Below are positions 46,150 through 58,292 of a DNA stretch of 64,000 nt, one piece after another; the first letter of the stretch is position 1; each line of letters begins with the position of its first letter. The notes beneath the pieces are model-generated. The model was given only the letters and a program-made list of their open reading frames with translations, was not told the DNA's origin and did not search any database. This stretch comes from Spongilla lacustris (Eukaryota; Porifera; Demospongiae; Spongillida; Spongillidae). The translations under genes and the position numbers were made by a program. Location: positions 5,692,543 through 5,756,542 of the forward strand of contig OX442430.1 in the NCBI GenBank assembly GCA_949361645.1, given 5' to 3'.

Positions 46150-47602
46150 ACAACCACCATCGTCAGTGGTATGACCGCCGTCACTACCGTTCTCGATCTC
46201 CCCATCCTCATCGAAAGTATCTTGAATATCTCGTCGTAACCGTACCGGCTCGAACTCGTCCGCCGATTGAACCTCTTACGAGCTTGTCTTCAGTGGACGT
46301 CGCTATGCATATCGTTTATCTATACACAGAAGATAACGAATATCAACTGTAACAGGGACGATAGATTAAATACTTACCCACTCCAGCTAGCTAGCTAGCG
46401 CAGTATATATAGGTGTGGCTATAAGTTATCCAAGTCTCAGCCCACAGGAAGTAGTTGCATATTCATGTAATTTGGTATGGAAGCAGTTCACGCACGTACA
46501 ACGGCGCGATTCGAGCGGGAAACTTGTACCAACTTTGCGCCGCTGTATCTCCGCAACGGATGACATAAAAATTAACGAACAGAACAAATCGATAGGTATA
46601 TGACCTCTCTACCTACAAACCGAATTTGAAGCGAATTGATTACTCCTACCTAAAGTTATGGTGGGTTTGAACCCGCTGGGGTATCGAACGTTGCAATACT
46701 GGCACGGAGCATATGCAAGGCCCCAAAATGTATTTTATTATAGAGCAATGGTGTAGTATGATGTGTTGAAAATAGAAAGTTAATATCATGTATTGTTCTG
46801 GAGTTATAGCGATTCAAACGCGAGGCATTTTTATAACTTTATATTTATATATGCGAAGTATCATTTTCTCGGAAACTGTCCCATATATATATGGAACATT
46901 CTATGCGATTTTGATGTTTGTGAATTTATATATATAGCATCCAATTCAAAGCGCTATATCTTCCACACGGTTTAAGCTCTTGACTTCCTATTTTCAGCAC
47001 TTCATACTGCACCGTTTCTCTATGCTAAAACATATTTTGGGGTCTTGCACTTACTCCGTGCCAGTATTGCAACGTCCGATACCCCACCGGGTTCAAACCC
47101 ACCATAACTTTCGGTAGGAGTAAATAAATCGCTTCAAATTCGGTTTGTAGGTAGGGAGGTCCTATACCTATTGATTTGTTCTGTTCGTTAATTTTCATGC
47201 CATCCGTTACGGAGAAACAGCTGTGCAAAGTAAGTACACGTTTCCCGCTCGAATCGCGCCTTTATATGTGCACGGAACAGTTTCCATTCTCCGGAGTGCA
47301 TGAATATTCAACTATTCCTATAAGGCGTGATAACCACACCTATAAGGTCACCAAACAAACGGGCGGCTGAATTGTAGTGCTTGTTAGTATAGACTTACGG
47401 TTGTTTTTCGGTGTAGATAAACGATATGGTGACGTATAACACGAGTGAACGCGAGCTCGTCGAGTTTCACTGATTCAGTCGGCGGATGAGTTAGAACTGT
47501 ACGAATACGACGATCGATATTCAAGATACATTGGACGAGGATGGAGAGATTGAGAAAGGTAGTGATGGCGGTCGTACCACTGACGATAATGTTGTGTTAG
47601 TG
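46150..47602. repeat. Large foldback core (arms about 700 bp), palindrome centre near 46.88 kb
   Basis: ACCACCATCGTCAGTGGTATGACCG at the left end pairs with the region ending at 47602. CGCGATTCGAGCGGGAAAC, AACCGAATTTGAAGCG, TATGGTGGGTTTGAACCCG and CAATACTGGCACGGAG on the left all have reverse complements on the right (47020-47320). Weaker pairing continues to about 46860 / 46920. The ends are also found at 49735-49770 and 54760-54830 beside satellite copies, so they define the boundary of a repeated unit. Confidence 0.9.
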
Positions 47603-47619
47603 ATAGGGAGTGAGCAGCC

Positions 47620-49735
47620 CCTAAATTACCAAAAGAGCCACCAGCCCCACCCCCACATAGGCAGGGGCTAATGGGGCTAGGCCCTTCACTGCAAGTTCGC
47701 TCAGCAGCCCTGGGGCCAAAGAGGCCATCCCCACACTACAGAACCACAAGCCCCCTCACTGCAAGTGCACACTATATACCTTTGGAACCATTAAGCCCCA
47801 TGCTGCAATTTAAATAGCCTCACATTCCAAATATGGAGCCAACAAGTGGAATTAACAGGCCCCATAATTCCAGCAAGGGAGCCACCAGCTAACCTGGCCA
47901 ATGGAGCTAGCATCCACAATGCCAGTGGAGACACCAGCCCTCTCACAAATAGATCATCTGACCCCCACACTGCCAGGAGGGATGTGGCCCCCAGAATAAT
48001 GCCAATGGAGATGCCAGCCCTCAGGCTGCAAATGGAATCAGCATCCCCAACAATTTCAGGGGAGCCATGAAGTACATGTACCAACAACACGTGATGACCT
48101 CACTACCAGATCAACCATTAGCCCTCACTCCGCAAGTGGTCTTAACAGGTCCCACTCACTGGGGCCAACACCCCCCCCTCCCCCCCCACTACCTTTCCTT
48201 CAATGCAAGTTGAGTCAGCTGGGATCCCCACACAGTAGAACCACCAGCCCCTTCACCGCAAGCTCATGAACAATAGCAGCGGAACCTGTAAAGTCTACAC
48301 TGGAACTGAACTTAATAAAGCCTCACACAGCAGTCAGCAGCCCATGGAACCATTCTTACAGAACACCCTCAGCTACCCAGGGCCAATGGGCTAGCCTCCA
48401 CAAAGTCAGTGAAGATGCCACCCCAAGATGAGTCAGCAGCCCCTACACAAACAAGGGCCAATAGGGCCTGCCCCACACAATACAACCACCAGCCCCTCTC
48501 TGCTCACTTCAAATAGAGCCACTAGACCCTCTACCAGTACACACTGGAAGTCCAGACAGCAGGCCACACCAGTGGAGCCCTCTCACAGATGGAGCCCAGC
48601 AAGGAAGTACCAGCTGCCACACAACCAGTGGTCAATTGAGCCCCTATAATAATGCCAGTGGAGAAACCAGCCCTCGCACTGCAAATGGATTCAGCAACCC
48701 CAAAAATTTCAGGGGAGCCATGAACTACATGTAAATGACTTGCATGTACCAAAGAAACCCCAAAGGCCCATCAAACACAAGTGGAACTTTAAGTCCTCAT
48801 AGTTAATACGTAGCAGTCCCCCCCCTCCCCCCCCCCCCCCACTACCTGTCCTATACAATGAAAGAGGGGCCAATCAGCCAATGGGACAGTACAACCACCA
48901 ACCCTCTTCATTGGTCAGGGGACATGTACCAAGAACACATGCTGTCACTACCAGTTGAACCATTATCACTCAATGCAAGTGGACTTAACCGGCCCAGCAC
49001 ACACTGGTGCCAGCCCTCGCCCCTCCCCCCTCTCAGCCCCCCTCTGCTCACTACCTGTCCTTCACTGCAAGTTGCGTCAGCAGTCCATGGGCCAATGGGG
49101 CCAAGAACTACCACTCCGCATCACTGCAATCACACACTACCTTTGGAACCAACCATTAACCCCCATACTGCAAGTGAACTCAATACTGCAAAACCTGACC
49201 CCCACACTACCAGCAAGGACCACCAGCTGCCACACAACCAGAGGATCAATGTGGCCCCCACTTAATGCCAGTGGAGAAGGCAGCCCTCAGACTGTAAATT
49301 GAGTCGGTAGCCCCAACAATTTCAGGGGACATGTGCATGTACGCACATGTACCAACATTTGGAATCACACATGCCCCACCAATGGAACCAGTGGAACATT
49401 TAGCCCTCACAGCAAGTGAACTTATTACTTAGCAGTCCCCACAACACCCCCTCCCACTACCTGTCCTTCACTGAACGAGGGGGCTAATGGGACCATCCCC
49501 ACACAGTACAACTACCAGCCTTCCTCATAGCAAGCCAATGGAACCATTAACTCCCAAGCTGCAATTGAACATAATAACCTCACACTGCAAGTCCAGTCAA
49601 AAGCGCTGCACAACCAGTGGAGCCACCAGCCCTTCCACATATGGTGTTATCAGACCGTTCACTGCCAGCAGGAGGGTCAATGGGGCCCCCATAATAATGC
49701 TCATTGACCCTGGTTCAAGATACATTGGTCAAGGA
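47620..49735 (+). repeat. Satellite higher-order unit A1 (about 2.1 kb)
   Basis: Starts GGGAGTGAGCAGCCCCTAAATTACC and ends with GGGTCAATGGGGCCCCCATAATAATG and CAAGATACATTGGTCAAGGATG. Phrases include CAGTGGAGACACCAGCCCTC, TTTCAGGGGAGCCATGAACTACATG and ACCAGCTGCCACACAACCAG. The next 2 kb repeats it in the same order. Confidence 0.88.
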
Positions 49736-51790
49736 TGATGGCGGTCGTAACACTGACGATGGTGGTTGTGTTAGTGACAGGGAGTGAGCAGCCCCTAAAT
49801 TACCAAAAGAGCCACCAGCCCCACCCCTACATAGCCAGGGGCTAATGGGGCTAGGCCCTTCACTGCAAGTTCCCTCAGCAGCCCTGGGGCCAAAGAGGCC
49901 ATCCCCACACAGCAGAACCACAAGCCTCCTTACTGCAAGTGCACACTATATACCTTTGGAACCATTAAGCCCCATGCTGCAATTTAAATTATTAATAATA
50001 GCCTCACATTCCAAATAGTGGAGCCAACAAGTGGAATTAATAGGCCCCATAATTCCAGTAAGGGAGCCACCAGCTAACCTGGTCAATGGAGCTAGCGTCC
50101 ACAATGCCAGTGGAGACACCAGCCCTCTCACAGACAGATCATCAGACCCCCACACTGACAGCAGGGATGTAGCCCCACAATAATGCCAGTGGAGATGCCA
50201 GCCCTCAGGCTGCAAATGGAATCAGCATCCCCAACCATTTCAGGGGAGCCATGAACTACATGTACCAACAACACGTGATGACCTCACTAACAGATCAACC
50301 ATTAGCCCTCACTCCTCAAGTGGACTTAACAGGCCCCACACCCAGGGGCCAACCCCCCCCTCCCCCCTTCGTTCAATGCAAGTTGAGTCAGCTGAGACCC
50401 CCCGACCCCCCACATAGTAGAACAACCAGCCCCCTCACCGCAAGCTCATGAGCAATAGCAGTGGAACCTGTAAAGTCTACACTGCAATTGAACTTAATAG
50501 CCGCAGTCAGAAGCCCATGGAACCATTCTTACAGAACACCCTCAGCTACCCAGGGCCAATGGGGTAGCCTCCACAAAGTCAGTCAAGACGCCACCCCAAG
50601 TTGAGTCAGCAGCCCCCACACAAACAAGGTCCTGTAGGGCCAGCTCCGCACAGTAGAACCACCAGCCCCTCTCTGCTCACTTCAAACGGAGCCACTAGAC
50701 CCTCTACCAGTACACACTGCAAGTCCAAACAGCAGCCCACACCAGTGGAGCCCTCTCACAGATGGAGCCCAGCACGGAAGTATCAGCTGCCACACAACCA
50801 GTGGTCAAATTGAGCTCCCAGAATAATGCCAGTGGAGAAACCAGCCCTCGCACTGCAAATGGATTCAGCAACCCCAAAAATTTCAGGGGAACCATGAACT
50901 ACATGTATATGTACTTGCCCCCACTACCTGTCCTTCAATGAAAGAGGGGCCAATCAGCCAATGGGACAGTACAACCACCAACCCTCCTCATTGGTCAGGG
51001 GACATGTACCAAGAACAACTTAACAGGCCCACCACACACTGGTGCCAGCCCTTGCCCCTCTCCCCCCCCCTCACCCCCCCTCTTCTCACTACCTGTCCTT
51101 TACTTCAAGTTGCGTCAGCAGACCAGGGGCCAATGGGGCCAAGAACTACCACTCCCCTTCACTGCAATCACACACTATGTACCTTTGGAACCTGCAACCA
51201 ATAACCTAAGTGAAATCAATACTGCAAAACCTGACCCCCACATGTACACTGCCAGCAAGGGAGCACCAGCTGCCACACAACCAGAGGATCAATGTGGCCC
51301 CCACTTAATGCCAGTGGAGAAGGCAGCCCTCACACTGCAAATGGAGTCAGTAACCCCATGCAACAATTTCAGGGGACATGTGCATGTACGCACATGTACC
51401 AATGGAATCACACATGCCCCCCTTCAAACACTACCAATGGAACCAGTGGAACTTTTAGCCCTCACAGCAAGTGGACTTATTACTTAGATGTCCCCACAAT
51501 GCTCCCCCCCCCCCCCCCCCCCAATACCTGTCCTTCACTGAAGGAGGGGGCTAATGGGACCATCCCCACACAGTACAACTACTAGCCTTCCTCATAGCAA
51601 GCCCATGGAACCATTAACTCCCACACTGCAAGTGAACTTAATAACCTCACACTTCAAGTCCAGTCAAAAGTGCTGCACAACCAGTGGAGCCACCAGCCCT
51701 TTCACATATGGTGTTATCAGACCATTCACTGCCAGCAGTGGAGCTAGCACCTGCACACAACCAGGGTCAATGGGGCCACCATAATAATGC
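49736..51790 (+). repeat. Satellite higher-order unit A2 (about 2.05 kb)
   Basis: Direct tandem copy of A1, with local deletions (for example around 50950-51010) and homopolymer C differences. Contains ACTGACGATGGTGGTTGTGTTAGTGACAGGGAGTG at its start, the same boundary word as the foldback ends. Confidence 0.88.
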
Positions 51791-52299
51791 CCATACTCTA
51801 CAAATGGTTACCCTTAATGTGTGGGTTACACTGGTAGTGAGGTAGTGAGGAGGCTGGTGACTTTGCTGAAAGTGTGGGGTCTGCTAACTTCACTTGGGAA
51901 GAAAGCAAGGTGTGATGCATAATATTGTTGCCTTTATGGACTGTGCCTACGTGTGCAATTTACATGCAGTTGTATATTCCACTTGTTACTTTTTATGACA
52001 TTTAAAATGGTACTTATTACTACATGTACATAAAGCACTAGTTTCCAGCAAGAGGGTACATGTACATTTTAGAAAAGAAATGTACAACTCAAACCTTCTT
52101 GTATGCCTTGCTTGCCTATATAAACCAACTACCATGACCCAAAATCTGATAGGGCAGGTAATGATATTCACCCGCCAATAACAAGGCTTCACTAAACCTC
52201 AGATAAACAGATACAGACAACAGGTATACACATGAACACACTGCAAATGAAAGGCAACTTCAGTAGTTGTGTTTCTATTTGTTAGTGGCTCCAATGGGG
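51791..52299. other. Unique spacer at the second palindrome centre
   Basis: AT-richer non-satellite DNA between the plus-oriented and minus-oriented satellite blocks. No coding signal. Confidence 0.5.
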
Positions 52300-55237
52300 A
52301 CTGGTAATAAACATGATGGCTCCCCTAAAAGTGTCTGGGTGCCAAGTCCATATGCAGTTTGGGGGGGAGGCTAAGTCCAATTGCAGTGAGGGCTAATGGT
52401 TCCACTGGTACCATGTGTTGTGTTAGGAGCAGGGAAGCAGGGAATGTGTGGCTCTGTTGGTACATGTAGTTCAGGGGGCTGGGGTCTCCACTGGCATTAT
52501 TGTGGGGTGACTCCTGGTTATGTGGCAGCAGATGGCTGGCTGGACTTGCAGTGTGTCTAGTGGCTCCATTTGAAGTGAGCAGAGAGGGGCTGGTGGTTCT
52601 ACTGTGCGGAGCTGGCCCCTACAGGCCCCTGTTTGTGTGGGGGCTGCTGATGCAACTTGGGGTGGCGTCTTCACTGGATTTGTGGAGGCAACCCCATTGG
52701 CCCTGGAATGGTTCCATAAGAAGTCGTGCATGGGCTGCTGACTGCATGGACATGTGAGGCTATTAAGTTCAGTTGTAGGGCACACTTTACAGGTTCCACT
52801 GGTATTGTTCACGAGCTTGAGGTGAGGGGGCTGGTGGCTCATCCCAGTGGCCCCTCAACTGCTGACTCAACTTACATGCAGCAATAGAAAGGTAGTGGGG
52901 GGGGGGGGGGGGTGGGCTGGTTCCAGTGCGTGGGACCTGCTAGGTCCACATGCGGAGTGAGGGTTAATGGTTCATCTGGTAGTGAGGGCATGTGTTATTG
53001 ATACATGTAGTTAGTGGCTCCCCTAAAATTGTTGGGGATGCCGACTCCATTTGCTGTGTGATGGCTGGCATCTCCACTGGCATTATTGTGGGGGCCACAT
53101 TTCTGCTAGCAGTGTGGGGGTATGATAACTCTATTTGTGAGAAGACTGGTAGCTCCAATGTTTGTGTAGAGCTGCCTACAGGACAGGCTAAATGTTCCAC
53201 TGGTTCCATTGGTAGTGTTTGACTGACTCCATTTACAGTGTGAGGGCTGCCTTCTCCACTGGCATTACGTGGGGGCCACATTGATCCTCTGGTTGTGTGG
53301 CAGCTGGTGCTCCCTTGCTGGCAGTGTACATGTGGGGGTCAGGTTTTGCAGTATTGATTTCACTTGGGTTATTGGTTGCAGGTTCCAAAGGTACGTAGTG
53401 TGTGATTGCAGTGAAGGGGTGTGGTAGTTCTTGGCCCCATTGGCCCCTGGTCTGCTGACGCAACTTGCAGTAAAGGACAGGTAGTGAGAAGAGGGGGGGT
53501 GAGGGGGGGGAGAGGGGCAAGGGCTGGCACCAGTGTGTGGTGGGCCTGTTAAGTTGTTCTGGTACATGTCCCCTGACCAATGAGGAGGGTTGGTGGTTGT
53601 ACTGTCCCATTGGCTGATTGGCCCCTCTTTCATTGAAGGACAGGTAGTGGGGGCAAGTACATATACATGTAGTTCATGGTTCCCCTGAAATTTTTGGGGT
53701 TGCTGAATCCATTTGCAGTGCGAGGGCTGGTTTCTGCACTGGCATTATTCTGGGGGCTTGATTGACCACTGGTTGTGTGGCAGCTGATACTTCCTTGCTG
53801 GGCTCCATCTGTGAGAGGGCTCCACTGGTGTAGGCTGCTGTCTGGACTTGCAATGTGTACTGGTAGAGGGTTTAGTGGCTCCGTTTGAAGTGAGTAGAGA
53901 GGGGCTGGTGGTTCTACTGTGCGGAGCTGGCCTTACAGGCCCTTGTTTGTGTGGGGGCTGCTGACTCAACTTGGGGTGGCGTCTTGACTGACTTTGTGGA
54001 GGCTACCCCATTAGCCCTGGGTAGCTGAGGGTGTTCTGTAAGAATGGTTCCATGGGCTGCTGACTGCGGCTATTAAGTTCAGTTGCAGTGTAGACTTTAC
54101 AGGTTCCACTGCTATTGTTCATGAGCTTGCGGTGAGGGGGCTGGTTGTTCTACTATGTGGGGGGGTCCCAGCTGACTCAACTTGCATTGAACGAAAGGGG
54201 GGGGGGGGGGGGGGGAGGTTGGCCCCTGGGTGTGGGGCCTGTTAGGTCCACTTGAGGAGTGAGGGCTAATGGTTGATCTGTTAGTGAGGTCATCACGTGT
54301 TGTTGGTACATGTAGTTCATGGCTCCCCTGAAATGGTTGGGGATGCTGATTCCATTTGCAGCCTGAGGGCTGGCATCTCCCTGGCATTATTGTGAGGGCT
54401 ACATCCCTGCTGGCAGTGTGGGGGTCTGATGATCTGTCTGCGAGAGGGCTGGTGTCTCCACTGGCATTGTGGATGCTAGCTCCATTGACCAGGTTAGCTG
54501 GTGGCTCCCTTACTGGAATTATGGGGCCTGTTAATTCCACTTGTTGGCTCCACTATTTGGAATGTGAGGCTATTATTAATAATTTAAATTGCAGCATGGG
54601 GCTTAATGGTTCCAAAGGTATATAGTGTGCACTTGCAGTAAGGGGGCTTGTGGTTCTGCTGTGTGGGGATGGCCTCTTTGGCCCCAGGGCTGCTGAGGGA
54701 ACTTGCAGTGGTGGGGCTAGTGGCTCTTTTGGTAATTTAGGGGGTGCTCACTCCCTGTCACTAACACAACCACCATCGTCAGTGGTACGACCGCCATCAT
54801 CCTTGACCAATGTATCTTGAACCAGGGTCAATGAGCACTGTTATGGGGGCCCCATTGACCCTCCTGCTGGCAGTGAATGGTCTAATAACACCATATGTGG
54901 AAGGGCTGGTGGCTCCACTGGTTGTGCAGCGCTTTTGACTGGACTTGCAGTGTGAGGTTATTATGTTCAATTGCAGCTTGGGAGTTAATGGAGGAAGGCT
55001 GGTAGTTGTACTGTGTGGGGATGGTCCCATTAGCCCCCTCGTTCAGTGAAGGACAGGTAGTGGGAGGGGGTGTTGTGGGGACTGCTAAGTAATGAGTTCA
55101 CTTGCTGTGAGGGCTAAACGTTCCACTGGTTCCATTGGTGGGGCATGTGTGATTCCATTGGTACATGTGCGTATATGCACATGTCCCCTGAAATTGTTGC
55201 ATGGAGTTACTGACTCCATTTGCAGTGTGAGGGCTGA
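52300..55237 (-). repeat. Degenerate satellite, reverse orientation (block 2), inverted copy of A1 end plus A2
   Basis: 53200-54830 is the reverse complement of 49735-51430. 54830-55237 is that of 49330-49735. The junction word (CTCACTCCCTGTCACTAACACAACC..CAGTGGTACGACCGCC) lies at 54748-54795. So about 2 kb is palindromically arranged around about 52.1 kb. Confidence 0.87.
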
Positions 55238-55238
55238 C

Positions 55239-57213
55239 AGGCCCGTAGCCAGGTTGTGTGTTGGGGGGGTGCAAAGTATGTTATAAGTGGACTCAACCAG
55301 TGGTGTAGCCAGGATAATACATGTAGCAATGCATGTATGTGTGTGGTTCTAAGTATTAAGTAAATCTGGCCAATGCAGAAGTGCCGTAAGAATGAAGCGT
55401 CGCGAATTCCTTTGCATTTGAATACAAAATTGCATGTAAGATATAACAATTTGCAATAGTTGCCCAGGGCAATGCACAATTCAAGGCAGCTCACTCTACA
55501 GATGTATCAAATATTAAAAGTAAATATGGTTAAAGTCTTCCTCTACTACACAGTCCTATTTACTACCACAAAGGAAGGCTGGTACCACATTTTCATTATT
55601 TGGTTCATGCAATGTAGTAAATCTAGCCAAATGCATGCGGTATAGAACTGATAAGTGTCGCGATTGTTAGCGTTTTTTCCAATTGACTGCCGGAATAAAG
55701 TCTGCATGTAAAGCTGCATGCTGGGGCAATGCACAATGCAAGAACTGCATGCACGTGCATAGCATGCGGCAGTTAACCATACATGCAGATGTACATGAAA
55801 GCAAATGAGGTTATAGTCTTCCTCTACTACATGTAGTCCTATTTACTACTTGGTAAAGGAAGGCTGGTACCACATTTTCATTATTTGGGTCATAAAATCT
55901 GGCCATGCAATGCCATAGGATTGAAGTGTGACAAATTTTTTGCAATTGAGTACAAAATTGCAAGACTTAAAAAAAAATTGGTTAAGTTGCAAAGGTGCTG
56001 GGGCAATGCACAATTCAAGGCAGCTCACACTATACAGAATCTGATGTACATTACTGTATGAAAGCAAATATCAGTGGTAAAGTCTTCCTCTCAGTTGTAC
56101 TGCCAGAATAGTGCTATTTACTACTACAAAGAAAGGCTGGTACAACATTTTCATTATTTGGTTCATGTAGTAAATTTGGCCAATGCCATAAGAATTGAAG
56201 TGTCGCAATTTTTTTTTTTTTTCAATTGACTGTATATAAAAATAAAAAAAATTCAAAAGCTCTATGCAAAGCTGCTGGGGCAATGCACAATTGCAATCAC
56301 GTGCATAGCATACGGCAGCTCACCCTGCATGCAGATATACATGAAAGCAAATGTGGTTATTACATAGTACTATTTACTACTTGTTAAAGGAAGGCTGGTA
56401 TCACATTTTCATTATTACAAAGTAGTACTGAAATCTGGCCATGCAATGCCGTAGGATTGAAGAGTCACAAATCTATTTTGCAATTCAGTACAAAATTGCA
56501 AGACCTGGCAAAAGTTGCAAAGCTGATGTGATGGAGGAGCTTACAGCTATATAGCGCTCCTAGTTCCCAGACCCTCCCATACCATCCCTACATGCAGTAT
56601 AAAAACTATTCCGCTCTGTTACTAGTTAGTTCCATGCCCTTATTATTTCCCTCTCCAGACCACCCTACAGGCCTATAGCTATTGCCGGGCCTTGCCATGC
56701 CATATACCTCAGACACCGTGCCACAGTCAGCAAATTCATTCGGTTAGATGCTTCGTCACCAGCTGCAGTCAGCTTTTACACAGATGGAACGGAACACTAC
56801 ATGCGTAGATACATATCACAACCTTCATCTTTAGTTAGTGGATTCAAGACCTCTTTTGAAACATTGTGGCCAATGAGTTATTTCCTTCGCACCAAACATT
56901 GTGGTCATATGGTTTTGAGAACTGACTTCGATTCTATATGTGATATATAATTATCCATACTGGGTATATGCACACAATTTTATCAGTATATCCTTTTTCG
57001 AGGTGGACCTTGGGCAAAAAGGGTCGAGCCATAGCCCGAATTGATCCCGTACCAGTGCTCTTACATGCACTCGATCATGCACATGGCAGTTCTTATTAAT
57101 ATATGTGTAGATTGCACAATAAACTGAACAATATTCATAGCCTGCAAAGCGGACCTTGCATCCAGTGGGGGGGTGCAATTGCACCCGTTTGCACCCCCCT
57201 GGCTACGGGCCTG
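55239..57213. mobile_element. Nested non-autonomous DNA transposon with CAGGCCCGTAGCCAGG ends
   Basis: CAGGCCCGTAGCCAGG at the left and CCTGGCTACGGGCCTG at the right are perfect 16-bp inverted ends in an otherwise continuous satellite. The undisturbed sequence is visible at 53240-53260 (GTGAGGGCTGCCTTCTCC). The flanks GAGGGCTGA and GCGGCTGCC look like a diverged target duplication. G-rich segments follow both ends. The interior 55490-56530 has about four tandem units of roughly 270 bp. No transposase is seen. Ends of the C-A-G-(G)..GTAGCCAGG type are common among hAT-like elements, which is my tentative assignment. Confidence 0.78.
55490..56530. repeat. About four tandem units of roughly 270 bp inside the nested transposon
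   Basis: AAAGGAAGGCTGGTACCACATTTTCATTATTTGG occurs at about 55570, 55855, 56125 and 56390. Each is followed by AAATCTGGCCAATGC.. and GGGGCAATGCACAAT. Units differ by substitutions and small insertions. Confidence 0.8.
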
Positions 57214-57562
57214 GCGGCTGCCTTCTCCACTGGCATTAAGTGGGGGCCACATTGATCCTCTGGTTGTGTGGCAGCTGGTGCTCCCTTGCTGGTAGTGTGG
57301 GGGTCAGGTTTTGCAGTATTGATTTCACTTGGGTTATTGGTTGGTTTCAAAGGTACGTAGTGTGTGATTGCAGTGAGGGGGAGTGGTAGTTCTTGGCCCC
57401 ATTGGCCCCTGGTCTGCTGACGCAACTTGCAGTAAAGGACAGGTAGTGAGAAGAGGGGGGGTGGGGGGGAGGGACGAGGGCTGGCACCAGTGTGTGGTGG
57501 GCCTGTTAAGTTGTTCTTGGTACATGTCCCCTGACCAATGAGGAGGGTTGGTGGTTGTACTG
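57214..57562 (-). repeat. Satellite continuation to the right of the nested transposon
   Basis: Resumes the phrase interrupted at 55238 and matches 53245-53600 in order (CCTTCTCCACTGGCATTA..CCCCTGACCAATGAGGAGGGTTGG). The satellite ends at the simple repeat. Confidence 0.85.
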
Positions 57563-57565
57563 TCT

Positions 57566-57672
57566 ATGTCTCCCCTCCCCTCCCCTCCCCTCCCCTCCCC
57601 TCCCCTCCCCTCCCCTCCCCTCCCCTCCCCTCCCCTCCCCTCCCCTCCCCTCCCCTCTCCTCCCCTCCCATC
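57566..57672. repeat. (TCCCC)n simple repeat
   Basis: About eighteen TCCCC units with a few variants, forming the right border of the satellite complex. Confidence 0.95.
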
Positions 57673-58292
57673 CCCTTTGTATGACTAAACACTCTAAATT
57701 AATGTCTTTCCATATCCATAGGCGTGGTACATTGTCATGTGCCACGCCACCCAAGTACATGTACATGTGTATGTCATGTTTGGGTGGCAAACAATTTTGC
57801 ATCTTGCCCATGCCCAGTGGAAATACCTCTATATTCCTGCAAGCACATGCACCCACATAGGCAACTTGTTGTTTTCGAATAGAAATTAAGAGTTCCTATT
57901 TTTGGCAAATTTCTTAACACACAACCAAGTGAAGCAACTATAATAATGCTGAAGCTACATGTATTTGACCGTTAAATCCCACAATTAAGAGAACTCGATC
58001 TCCAGCTAAGTTACATGTACCTTGCAAACTACCCATGTATTCTGCTCAGCAGCTGGTGTGCTGAAACGGGAAATACAGGGAAGATGCATGCACTTCTACA
58101 AATTGCGTTGACAAACCATACACCGTCCAGCAAACAGATTTTTTCTATGGGCCCTGGTGAAATATTTCCACTAGCTAAGGACAAATGTATTCCACTCCCA
58201 ATGGAAAATTACCTGTCATGCAAACGCTCATCAGCCCTGTTGGGAGCACTTGTAAACATAATGTTATTTGATTGGTACAAATAAGTTAATTA
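57673..58292. other. 3' flank of the transporter gene
   Basis: Includes a palindromic GTGCCACGCCACCCAAGTACATGTACATG..GGGTGGCA. No coding support and no clear AATAAA on the minus strand. Confidence 0.4.

Noticed and set aside
46660..47110. GGTTCAAACCC, resembling a tRNA B box, in both foldback arms
   Set aside because: No matching A box or cloverleaf was found at the right distance, so a tRNA or tRNA-derived SINE is not supported.
43934..55030. Numerous 60-145-codon frames rich in Pro, Thr, Ser and His
   Set aside because: All lie in the degenerate satellite, occur in several frames on both strands, and share no conserved reading frame between repeat copies.
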